Shown here: positions 13,048-21,061 of the stretch, piece by piece
How positions within the stretch are numbered: position 1 is the first letter of the stretch
Layout: every line of letters starts with the position of its first letter
Notes under the pieces: model-generated
Databases searched by the model: none
The model's input: the letters and a program-made list of their open reading frames with translations, nothing else
Told to the model about the DNA's origin: nothing
Made by a program: the position numbers and the translations under genes
DNA from: an uncultured Sutterella sp.
Lineage (GTDB): Bacteria; Pseudomonadota; Gammaproteobacteria; Burkholderiales; Burkholderiaceae_F
NCBI GenBank assembly: GCA_902493085.1
Contig: CABUOH010000003.1
Coordinates: 1-22,594, forward strand
Direction: 5' to 3'
DNA length: 22,594 nucleotides

Positions 13048-15894
13048 TCACTCGACCGAAGTGCCTTCTCTCAGAGGCTCATCGGTCTCAAACACCGTTC
13101 TCCACAGCTTGAGCACGGCCTTGCGCTCAAGCTCGATCATCTCAGCAGGGACTCGCACCGGCACGCCTTCTCCTGAATTGAGACGAATCTCATGCTGCAG
13201 CGCACGATAGCGTCTGTAGGCCTTGACGGCAGGCGCCGAAGCATCGGAGTCAACAAGGCCGAGATGCGCAGCCTTTTCCAACAGCAGGATGTTCCCGAAG
13301 TTGTTGACCAACTCGGGATGCTCCGACGAGTGCGTAAGCACTAGAAGCTGCACGATGAACTCGACATCCACCATGCCTCCCCGGTCATGCTTGATGTCAA
13401 AGAGAGAGGATCGGTTGGGATGCCCCTCTAGCATCTTCCTGCGCATATCAAGCACGCTCAAGCGAGCTTGAGCGCAGGTGCGCGGCATCATCAGAATTTC
13501 GCGTCTTTCATCCTCAAAACGTTTTCCTACGTCACGGTCTCCGGCCACGAAGCGGGCGCGCGTAAGTGCCTGATGCTCCCAGAACCAAGCGCCGTTGCCG
13601 TTGGCATTTCTCTGGTAGCTGCTGAACATGTCGAAGGATGACACGATGAGACCGCTGTCGCCGTTCGGACGCAACCGCAGGTCCACATCAAAAAGCTTGC
13701 CTGAGGATGTCTGAATCGTCAGCCAGCTCATCATGCGCCGTACAAGGCGGCTGTATGTAAGATCAGCCTCCTGATCCGGATCATCATAGATGAAGACGAG
13801 GTCAAGATCACTGTCATAGCCGAGCTCCTTGCCGCCCAGCTTCCCGTATCCGATCACGGCAAACTTCGGCCGCTCGCAATGTTTCTTCGTCATGCTGGCC
13901 CATGCTAGCTCGAGCACCTCCTCGAGCACAGCATCGGCAAGAGCTGAAAGATGATCCGCCAACCGCTCTACCGTGAAGCGTCCGTCAAGGTCCGCTATCA
14001 GCAGACGAAAGACGGCCGAATGATGCGCATCGCGAAGCGCATTCATCTGCCGCTCCTGGTCTCCCTCCGCCTCCAAAAGCGCACGGTGCAGCCTGTCGAC
14101 CCACCCGCTCCAGTCAACGGGCGTAAAGTCGTCCATTTCGTGAATGCGGCCATCGACAAGCTCGTCGAGAATGATCGGATGGCGCACGATGTAGTCGGCC
14201 GTCCAACGGCTCGCAGCCAGCACCCGGCCGACGCGCTCCGCGGCCTTCGGATACTGCGAAAGCAGAGCCACATAGGTGGAACGCCCGGCGATCGCCTCAA
14301 GAAGCTTCAGATAACGGGAGAACACTTCAACAGCGGGCACCACGCGCAGCCCGTCCTTCGGCAACCATTCCGGGCAACCCTCGGCAACAGACGGAATCAG
14401 ACTCTGAAGCCGCTTTCTGGCCTCATCGGACAGGCTTCGCCCGGCACGCGCCGACGCAAGGCGCATGATGCGGGGAACCAACTCTTCAACATCCTCGCCG
14501 TAGCCGAGCGAACGAAGCTTGCACGCAAGCGCCTCGCATGCGCTCGACGTGCCCGTCTCCCAGCCGGCAGGCCAGTCGGATCCATCCGCGACCGGCTCAT
14601 GCACCTGAAAAACACTGTCGAAGGCAGCCGCCACGTACTCACGCACGTCTTCGAGACGACTCCAAAGAGCTTCGGCCTGCATGCCCAGAAGCCCCGCCAC
14701 GGCAGCAAGGCCCTCGCCCTCGCGCGGCAGACGCTGCGTCTGCTCGTCGTTGACGTACTGTATGGCATGCTCGACATTACGCAGAAAAACGTAGTACTCG
14801 GAAAGCCTATTCGCCATTTCTGCAGACAGACCTCCGTCGGCAGCAAGCGCCTTGAGCATGGCCAGAGTTTCGCGACCTCGCAGAAGCGGGTCGCGCCCGC
14901 CTCGAATGACCTGGAGCGTCTGCGTGAGAAATTCGATTTCACGGATGCCGCCGCGCCCTAGCTTGACGTTGATGCACGAGCCGCCGCGGGCGAGTTCGCG
15001 CCTCGCGGTTTCGGCGCGAATCATTTCATGCAGGCGCGTAAGAGACGAAATGGCATTGAAGTCCAGATACTTTCGAAAGACGAAAGGACGCACAAGCGAC
15101 GCAACGCTCTGCTGCTGACGCTCGAAATCCTCGCGCGTCGAGAAAACGGGGGCATTGATGATGCGTCCCTTGAGCCAGGCAAAGCGCTCCCAGTCTCGCC
15201 CTTGCGTATAGAGGTACTCCTCTAGCATGTCGGTCGAACACACGATCGGCCCGGACTCGCCGTTGGGCCGAAGCCGCATGTCGACCCGAAAGACAAAGCC
15301 CGGCCCTTCGATGTCGTTCAGGGCCGGGATCACCCGTCTAGCGAGCCTTTCATAAAACTCCTGCACGGAAAGCGTGCGGCGCGCATCAGGAAAATCAGCA
15401 GTCGCCTTCGTCTCACCGTCTTCGTCATAGAGAAATATGAGGTCGATATCCGACGAAACGTTGAGCTCTCGCCCGCCAAGTTTTCCCATCCCCACAACCA
15501 TCAGGTCCTGAGGACGTCCAGACTCGCCCAAAGGCACGCCGCAACGCTGTGCCAACTCTCTGGCATTGACCTCCACGGTCGCCGTGACGGCAATTTCCGC
15601 GAAATCGCTCATGAGCCTCACGACCTCGAAATAATCAATGCGTCCCGTCGCATTGCGGCCAATGATGTTCACGATGAGCCGACGCCTCATTTCCCTGAGA
15701 ATCAAGCGAAGCGACTGACTGTCGTCAGCAGCCGCAAGTTCGGCTGCCATGGCCTCTCGAGGAAACGTTTCCTCGATAATGTTCTCGAAATGCTCAAGGC
15801 ACATCCGCTCATCCCCGCCTGGATGCATGGCCGACAAGGACCGCGCGACAAACGGCGAGAAGCGGACGACGTCCTCTAGAGTCAGTAAGGGCAT
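13048..15894 (-). CDS. glnE: Bifunctional glutamine synthetase adenylyltransferase/adenylyl-removing enzyme
   Basis: GlnE attaches AMP to glutamine synthetase when nitrogen is plentiful and removes it when nitrogen is scarce, under PII (GlnB) control. The 948-residue product (946 in E. coli) has two nucleotidyltransferase halves. The N-terminal, AMP-removing half has GMGKLGGRELN and SSDIDL (D149, D151), followed by FRVDMRLRPNGESGP. The C-terminal, AMP-adding half has GYGKLGGKELG and YDSDLDL (D696, D698), followed by FDVDLRLRPNGDSG. Both metal-binding Asp pairs are intact. The frame also opens at a TTG 18 codons upstream (15948), but the ATG at 15894 has CGGAG seven bases before it, so I chose it. 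The gene is divergent from yhdP and probably heads an operon with yheT and the VUT gene. Confidence 0.97.
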   Translation of the reverse strand: MPLLTLEDVVRFSPFVARSLSAMHPGGDERMCLEHFENIIEETFPREAMAAELAAADDSQSLRLILREMRRRLIVNIIGRNATGRIDYFEVVRLMSDFAEIAVTATVEVNARELAQRCGVPLGESGRPQDLMVVGMGKLGGRELNVSSDIDLIFLYDEDGETKATADFPDARRTLSVQEFYERLARRVIPALNDIEGPGFVFRVDMRLRPNGESGPIVCSTDMLEEYLYTQGRDWERFAWLKGRIINAPVFSTREDFERQQQSVASLVRPFVFRKYLDFNAISSLTRLHEMIRAETARRELARGGSCINVKLGRGGIREIEFLTQTLQVIRGGRDPLLRGRETLAMLKALAADGGLSAEMANRLSEYYVFLRNVEHAIQYVNDEQTQRLPREGEGLAAVAGLLGMQAEALWSRLEDVREYVAAAFDSVFQVHEPVADGSDWPAGWETGTSSACEALACKLRSLGYGEDVEELVPRIMRLASARAGRSLSDEARKRLQSLIPSVAEGCPEWLPKDGLRVVPAVEVFSRYLKLLEAIAGRSTYVALLSQYPKAAERVGRVLAASRWTADYIVRHPIILDELVDGRIHEMDDFTPVDWSGWVDRLHRALLEAEGDQERQMNALRDAHHSAVFRLLIADLDGRFTVERLADHLSALADAVLEEVLELAWASMTKKHCERPKFAVIGYGKLGGKELGYDSDLDLVFIYDDPDQEADLTYSRLVRRMMSWLTIQTSSGKLFDVDLRLRPNGDSGLIVSSFDMFSSYQRNANGNGAWFWEHQALTRARFVAGDRDVGKRFEDERREILMMPRTCAQARLSVLDMRRKMLEGHPNRSSLFDIKHDRGGMVDVEFIVQLLVLTHSSEHPELVNNFGNILLLEKAAHLGLVDSDASAPAVKAYRRYRALQHEIRLNSGEGVPVRVPAEMIELERKAVLKLWRTVFETDEPLREGTSVE

Positions 15895-15951
15895 GAAGGA
15901 CTCCGAAAGCAAAAAAGCATCTGTTGAATTCCTGCGCGAAACCGCCAAGCC

Positions 15952-15957
15952 ATTCTA
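15952..15957 (-). promoter_or_regulatory. Candidate -10 element for glnE
   Basis: The minus strand reads TAGAAT at 15957-15952, five of six matches to TATAAT, about 58 bases before the glnE ATG. The -35 at standard spacing (CCGTGT) is poor. One copy of the CCTGTCGA repeat lies in the -10/-35 spacer. Confidence 0.35.
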
Positions 15958-15963
15958 GCCAAA

Positions 15964-16064
15964 TCGACAGGACGACACGGAATTCGACTGCATCTGTTCC
16001 TGTCGAGGTTCCGCCTCGCCGCTCTAACTAACAGCGCTTCATCCTGCAGTACAATCCCTGTCGA
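15964..16064. repeat. Three copies of CCTGTCGA in the glnE/yhdP divergent gap (possible operator sites)
   Basis: TCGACAGGA at 15964-15972 and TCCTGTCGA at 15998-16006 form a perfect 9-bp inverted repeat. A third copy, CCTGTCGA, is at 16057-16064. The first overlaps the proposed glnE promoter and the third overlaps the expected start of the yhdP transcript, which is where repressor sites would sit. No known regulator consensus is recognised. Confidence 0.5.
16050..16055 (+). promoter_or_regulatory. Candidate -10 element for yhdP
   Basis: TACAAT matches five of six positions of the sigma-70 -10 and lies 38 bases before the yhdP ATG. No good -35 is seen at 16-18 bases upstream, so the call is tentative. 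Confidence 0.35.
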
Positions 16065-16092
16065 AAGGTCTCAGACTCTGCACAGCCACCCC

Positions 16093-19000
16093 ATGAAGAC
16101 AAAGTTTTTCCGCCGCCGCTCAATCAGCTACAGAGGTCGCGGAAGGTTCGCGACGCAGCTGAGCTTCTCGCATCCGCTCGTGACGCTCGTCGTCTGGCTC
16201 TACTTCATCGCCTGCGTCCTCATCATCGCCACCCGCTTTTTCTTTATGACGCAGGCCGATCACTATCGCGACGAAATCGCCGACCTCGTCTCCAAGACCG
16301 CCGGCGTGGATGTCCGCGCCGGCGAATTTTCCGCCGGCTTCGAAAGGTTCTGGCCCGTCATCACGGTCCGCCAACTTGAGCTCGCTCGCCCGGGAGGACC
16401 GGTTTCGCTCACATTGCCCGAGGTCAAGGCGCGTCTCGCCTGGTCCTCGATCTGGCATCTTGAACCCCGTTTCAAGCTTCTACGCATCACCCGGCCAGAT
16501 CTGCGCATAACCCGCTTGGACAAACAGACCTTCGACATCGCCGGTTTTGTCCTTCGCCTGCCGGACGGGGCCAGTGAAAAGACGAACGACGACGCCTTCT
16601 CGGCCGACCACAAGATCGCAGCATGGCTCCTCGCGCAACGCAAGCTAGAACTTATCGACGGCACCATCACCTACGACGACCACTACAGTCCCGGCGCCTC
16701 AGAAGTCCGCATCGCAGATGCGAACTTTGTGTTCGAGCAGACGCTTCTCAACTGGCAAGCAGCCATCGATGGAAACGCTGCCGTCGGCGCCCGCAACGAT
16801 CAGCAAAATCAAGGCGAATACTTCAACGCAGCAGTCAGAATTGACAGACATCTCTTTACGGACACCTCTAATCCCTTGACGTGGAGGGGACAGGCTTACC
16901 TGCGCCTCACGCACGCCGATGCCGCAAGGTTGCTCGCCCGTGCGGGCTTCCCGCAGTTCATGTCCTCCGGCTCGGGCAAGGCGGAAGTCTGGACCGACTT
17001 TGCAGACGGCCGCATCACGAACGCCATCGCCGACGTCGCGCTTCTCGACATTCATACACGCCTGGGCAAGGATCTGGATCCTCTGCGTCTTTCCTGGCTT
17101 GAGTCCAGAATCTTCTACAACGGTTCCTTTGGCGACCGCACCGAACAGACCTTCGGCGTCGAAAAGCTCGACTTCATGACCGCCGACCGTCGCCGTCTAA
17201 AACCCACCGACGCATCGATCACGATCAGATTCGACAGCGCAGGACAGATCGCCGACGGAGCGATTGCGGTCTCGAAACTCGACCTTGGTTCCCTCGTCTC
17301 GCTCGTTCCCGAGCTCCCGCTCAACGATGCCGTGCGCTCGTTCGTAACGCTCCACCATCCCGAGGGCTATCTGGAAGACGTCAACATCCTCTTCTCCGGC
17401 GACCCTTCCGATCTCGGCAGCTGGCATCCGTCGGCCACCTTCAAGGGGCTCTCCCTTCAGGCCGCAAATGGCATTCCCGGCTTCACGGCCATCTCCGGCA
17501 TGCTCACGCCTCTCAAGGGCGGCGAAGGCTTCAGAGTATTCATCGACAGCCCCGAGTCCACCCTTTCGTTTCCCGGCATCTTCCGCCGTCCAAACCTGGA
17601 ATTCGACACGCTCAAGGTAACGGCCGACATCCTTTCGCACCCGACCCTCACCGTCCGCATGCCGGCCTTCGAAGCCTCAAACGCAGACGCCGCTCTCAAG
17701 GGCAGCGGCAGCTGGACTGCGACGGGAGGGCCCGGCACGCTTGAACTCAATGGCACGATCAGTCGGGCAAAAGCGACCGCCGTGCCCAACTACATTCCTC
17801 TCGTCGTAGGCGACGGCGTGCTCGACTGGCTTGAAGCCGCCATTCTTGACGGCAACGGCTCCAACGGAACCTTTATCGTACAGGGCCCTCTGGAACACTT
17901 TCCCTGGGACGGCAAGTACAGCAGCGACGGACACTTCGCCATCGAGGCCGATGTCTCGAACGGCCGGCTTGACTTTCTTCCCTCACACGTCAAAAAAAGC
18001 AACGGACAGTGGGAAACCGGCGCAAACTGGCCGGTTCTCAACAATATCAACGCGCATCTCGCCTTCATCGGGAATGGCTTTGACATCCGTGGACGCAGCG
18101 CAACCTCGCACGACCTAAAGGCAAGCGACGTCATCGTAAGCATGAAGTCCTACAGCGTCGCCGACTTGGAAATCCAAGGGCGCGCCCGGGGAGACCTAAG
18201 CCGGGTGCTGCGCTATATCAATCAGGGAAGGATGCTCAACGACATCCTTGCCTCCTCCTTCACCCAGAGCAAGGGTAGCGGAGACGCCGACATTCGCATG
18301 AACCTACATATTCCTCTCTCAGGCGACATCTCCAAAAACCTGCGCATCAACATCGATGCGGACATCCGAAACGGCATCTTCAACTACGGCCTCAACCTGC
18401 CGACGGTGACGGGCATCAGCGGAAAGCTCAAGATTACGGAAAAGAGCGTCGACACGCCGTCGCCCCTTCTGGGCAACAGTCCCAGCGGCAACCCTGTCAA
18501 AGTCACGGCTGCAACGAAGGACGGCATCATGACGCTAGGCATCGACGCAGAACCGACGACGGCCGAGATTGAGCGCTTCATCGGACTCCAAGCCGCCCAG
18601 CCCTTCTTCAAGATGCTTTCCGGAACCGCTCCCGTACATGTTGACGCAGAAATCGGCCTGACGCATCAGCACCTTGCCGTTACGGGCCGCACAGACCTCT
18701 ACGGCATCAGCAGCTCTTTGCCGCAGCCCTTTGAAAAGGGGTTCGGTACGAAGTGGCCGACAACCTTCAGCGTCACCCTTCCTGAGCAGGCCATGCACAT
18801 CGACATCTCCAGTCCAGGACGTGTGGCCGCGGCTCTCAGATTTATGCGCGGCAAGGACGACCTGACGCTCATGCACGGTTTCGCCGGCTTCGGCAACGTT
18901 CGCATGCAGACGCCGGGCGACGGCATTGCGATACGCATCAACACGCCGCAAGCGTCGTTCGACGAATGGGAACCCTATATCCTTCAGAACGAACTTCCCG

Positions 19001-20199
19001 GAAAGGCGGTTGCGAAGACCTCTTCTATTCCTGTTTCAGCCGTTGACCGCATTTCTCTCGTCGATGCCGAAATCGGCGCCGCACTCTGGGCCGGCAAAGT
19101 ATTTCGAAATCTTGACGTAACGGCGCGCCGATTTGCAAAGAATGACTGGCACGTCCGAGTAGCCGGCGACGACGCCGCCGGCCAGATTGAATACAACCAA
19201 GCGACGAAGGATTCGCACGCCCGCCTCAAAGTCAATCTCACCCGATTCGCGCTTCCCGAGGACAAGGCAGAGTCCCTTGTGCCGAGCACCAGACGGGAGA
19301 CGGCCACGACCATAGCCGACTTGCCTGACATTTCGCTCGTGATCGACGACCTGAAGGTCGGAAAGCGCCATCTAGGCAAAGTGGAACTCGAAGCGAACAA
19401 GACTGTTGAGGCGGGCAACATCATCTGGCGTATCAAGGAAGCGGCCCTGCGCAATGCGGGCAGCGTCATCCGTGCCAGCGGCAGCTGGGTGCGCACCCCC
19501 GGCAAGGCGGGTGAGACCGCCCTGACAATCGACGGCAGCATTCCGGATGCCGGCAAGCTTCTCGCAAGCCTCGACATTGCGCACGCCGTCAACGGCGCGC
19601 CCACCACGCTGCATGCGGACCTCAGTTGGAGCAACGCGCCGCATCAGCCGGACCTTTCTACGCTCAGGGGATCCTTCACAAGCGAAATGCAGCGCGGTGA
19701 ATTCCTGCAAATCGAGCCGGGCGCCGGCCGTCTTCTGAGCCTTCTCTCCATGCAGCACCTCATGCGTCGTCTCACACTCGACTTTAGGGATGTTCTCGGC
19801 AAGGGCTTTTCGTTCGATTCCGCTCACCTTTCGGGCACCGTCCGCGACGGCGTGCTGAACATTCCGAAGGCCTCAGTTCTTGGATCTGCCGCAACGGTAA
19901 TGGTGGGCGGCAGCATCAACCTCGTCAGGGAAACGCTCGACCTTGACGCCATCATTCTGCCCGCCATCAATGCGGGCGGTCCTGCACTGGCGCTGTCAAT
20001 CATCAATCCGGCAGTAGGCATCGGCACCTTTCTCACGCAGTGGGTTCTCAAGGATCAGCTCTCCAACATGTTCCGAATGGAATATGAGATCAAGGGCACA
20101 TTCGACGAACCTTCCATCGAGAAGGCTTCGGGCACAAAACTCGGTTTGGATCTTAAGTCCGAGGCTCCAGCCGAGCGCATCCGGCCGTATTTTCAATAG
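16093..20199 (+). CDS. yhdP: YhdP-family AsmA-like envelope protein (intermembrane phospholipid transport)
   Basis: This is a very large AsmA-like protein anchored in the inner membrane and crossing the periplasm. In E. coli YhdP, with TamB and YdbH, carries phospholipids to the outer membrane. The 1368-residue product is about 100 residues longer than E. coli YhdP (1266). It has a basic N-terminal tail, one transmembrane helix (about 29-52), a long repetitive beta-strand region fitting a hydrophobic-groove superstructure, and the family C-terminal block (about 1190-1340). That block includes GRLLSLLSMQHLMRRLTLDF, DFRDVLGKGFSFDS and GGSINLVRETLDL, which closely match the E. coli protein as I recall it. 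The ATG at 16093 starts MKTKFFRRRS; no strong ribosome-binding site precedes it. The next gene starts within 50 bases of its stop, so yhdP, the nitrilase-like gene and tldD may share a transcript. Confidence 0.93.
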   Translation: MKTKFFRRRSISYRGRGRFATQLSFSHPLVTLVVWLYFIACVLIIATRFFFMTQADHYRDEIADLVSKTAGVDVRAGEFSAGFERFWPVITVRQLELARPGGPVSLTLPEVKARLAWSSIWHLEPRFKLLRITRPDLRITRLDKQTFDIAGFVLRLPDGASEKTNDDAFSADHKIAAWLLAQRKLELIDGTITYDDHYSPGASEVRIADANFVFEQTLLNWQAAIDGNAAVGARNDQQNQGEYFNAAVRIDRHLFTDTSNPLTWRGQAYLRLTHADAARLLARAGFPQFMSSGSGKAEVWTDFADGRITNAIADVALLDIHTRLGKDLDPLRLSWLESRIFYNGSFGDRTEQTFGVEKLDFMTADRRRLKPTDASITIRFDSAGQIADGAIAVSKLDLGSLVSLVPELPLNDAVRSFVTLHHPEGYLEDVNILFSGDPSDLGSWHPSATFKGLSLQAANGIPGFTAISGMLTPLKGGEGFRVFIDSPESTLSFPGIFRRPNLEFDTLKVTADILSHPTLTVRMPAFEASNADAALKGSGSWTATGGPGTLELNGTISRAKATAVPNYIPLVVGDGVLDWLEAAILDGNGSNGTFIVQGPLEHFPWDGKYSSDGHFAIEADVSNGRLDFLPSHVKKSNGQWETGANWPVLNNINAHLAFIGNGFDIRGRSATSHDLKASDVIVSMKSYSVADLEIQGRARGDLSRVLRYINQGRMLNDILASSFTQSKGSGDADIRMNLHIPLSGDISKNLRINIDADIRNGIFNYGLNLPTVTGISGKLKITEKSVDTPSPLLGNSPSGNPVKVTAATKDGIMTLGIDAEPTTAEIERFIGLQAAQPFFKMLSGTAPVHVDAEIGLTHQHLAVTGRTDLYGISSSLPQPFEKGFGTKWPTTFSVTLPEQAMHIDISSPGRVAAALRFMRGKDDLTLMHGFAGFGNVRMQTPGDGIAIRINTPQASFDEWEPYILQNELPGKAVAKTSSIPVSAVDRISLVDAEIGAALWAGKVFRNLDVTARRFAKNDWHVRVAGDDAAGQIEYNQATKDSHARLKVNLTRFALPEDKAESLVPSTRRETATTIADLPDISLVIDDLKVGKRHLGKVELEANKTVEAGNIIWRIKEAALRNAGSVIRASGSWVRTPGKAGETALTIDGSIPDAGKLLASLDIAHAVNGAPTTLHADLSWSNAPHQPDLSTLRGSFTSEMQRGEFLQIEPGAGRLLSLLSMQHLMRRLTLDFRDVLGKGFSFDSAHLSGTVRDGVLNIPKASVLGSAATVMVGGSINLVRETLDLDAIILPAINAGGPALALSIINPAVGIGTFLTQWVLKDQLSNMFRMEYEIKGTFDEPSIEKASGTKLGLDLKSEAPAERIRPYFQ

Positions 20200-20210
20200 A
20201 GCTCATCCGC

Positions 20211-20216
20211 TACAAT
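20211..20216 (+). promoter_or_regulatory. Candidate -10 element in front of the nitrilase-like gene
   Basis: TACAAT at 20211-20216 lies 11 bases after the yhdP stop and overlaps an in-frame ATG at 20215. If it is a promoter, the transcript would start near 20223, so the ATG at 20215 could not be used and the ATG at 20248 would be the start. The -35 region (TATTTT) is weak. Confidence 0.3.
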
Positions 20217-20247
20217 GTGCGGACACTCTACCCATGCTTTTGACACC

Positions 20248-21057
20248 ATGCGCATTTCCGCCTGCCAGATGATTTCGGGCATCGATCCCGAACAAAACGT
20301 TCTCGACGCTGTCAATCTCATTTCGGCCTCCGCCGACTCCGGTGCCGACCTCGTCGTGTTGCCCGAAAACTTTGCCCTGGTGTCGGGGAACGCCGCCAAT
20401 CTCGGCATCGCAGAAACTGAAGGCAACGGTCCGATTCAGGACGCAGTCCGCATGGCCGCCATGCGTTGCGGGCTATGGGTCGTTGCCGGATCGATTCCGC
20501 TTAAGGGCGAAGACGCCACGCACTACACGCAATCCTCGCTTGTCTTCAATCCTGACGGCAACATCGCCGCACGCTACGACCGCATTCATCTCTTTCGCCT
20601 TCAAAACAAGACTGAATGCTACGATGAGCGCGTCTATATTGAGCCCGGCAGGTCTCCCGTCACCTTCAAGATGACGACCTGGGATGGCGAGTCCTTCTCC
20701 GTAGGACTCTCGCTCGGCTTCGACCTGCGCTTCCCTGAACTCTTCCGAGGTCTAGCTCAGCCGGACCTCATCGTGCTGCCGGCAACCTTCACGGAAATGA
20801 CCGGCCGAGCCCACTGGGCAACGCTCCTTGCGGCTCGGGCAATCGAGAATCAATGCTTCATCGCCGCAGCGGCTCAGGGCGGCCATCATGCCTGCGGCCG
20901 CCGAACCTGGGGCCACTCCAAGATCATCGACGCTTGGGGCGGCACCGTCAGCGAACTTGCCTCCGGCACGGGCATCGTCATCGGCACCATTGAGCGAAAC
21001 CAGATCGAGAACGTCCGAAGCATGCTTCCGGCGCTCGCCTCGCGTACGCTCTACTAA
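20248..21057 (+). CDS. Nitrilase-superfamily (Nit1/Nit2-like) protein with altered catalytic triad
   Basis: The closest family is the carbon-nitrogen hydrolases of the Nit type, which hydrolyse omega-amides or deaminated glutathione with a Glu-Lys-Cys triad. The 269-residue protein keeps the fold signatures: LPENFAL with E40, GPIQDAV, RYDRIHLF, and LGFDLRFPELFRGL. At the catalytic Lys position it has R112 (YDR, not YDK), and at the nucleophile it has G157 (SLGFDLRFPE, where relatives have SVCYDLRFPE). It is therefore predicted not to be an active amidase, unless another residue substitutes. The rest of the frame is intact and well conserved, so it does not look like a decaying pseudogene. An ATG at 20215 is in frame, but the family start (MRISACQM) is at 20248. 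tldD begins four bases after the stop, implying translational coupling. Confidence 0.88.
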   Translation: MRISACQMISGIDPEQNVLDAVNLISASADSGADLVVLPENFALVSGNAANLGIAETEGNGPIQDAVRMAAMRCGLWVVAGSIPLKGEDATHYTQSSLVFNPDGNIAARYDRIHLFRLQNKTECYDERVYIEPGRSPVTFKMTTWDGESFSVGLSLGFDLRFPELFRGLAQPDLIVLPATFTEMTGRAHWATLLAARAIENQCFIAAAAQGGHHACGRRTWGHSKIIDAWGGTVSELASGTGIVIGTIERNQIENVRSMLPALASRTLY

Positions 21058-21061
21058 TCAC

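Noticed and set aside
13951..14961. A 336-codon plus-strand frame antisense to glnE
   Set aside because: Composition of a shadow frame and opposite an intact, motif-rich gene.
20828..21061. Upstream in-frame extension of tldD
   Set aside because: It lies wholly within the nitrilase-like gene in another frame and does not match the TldD N-terminus.
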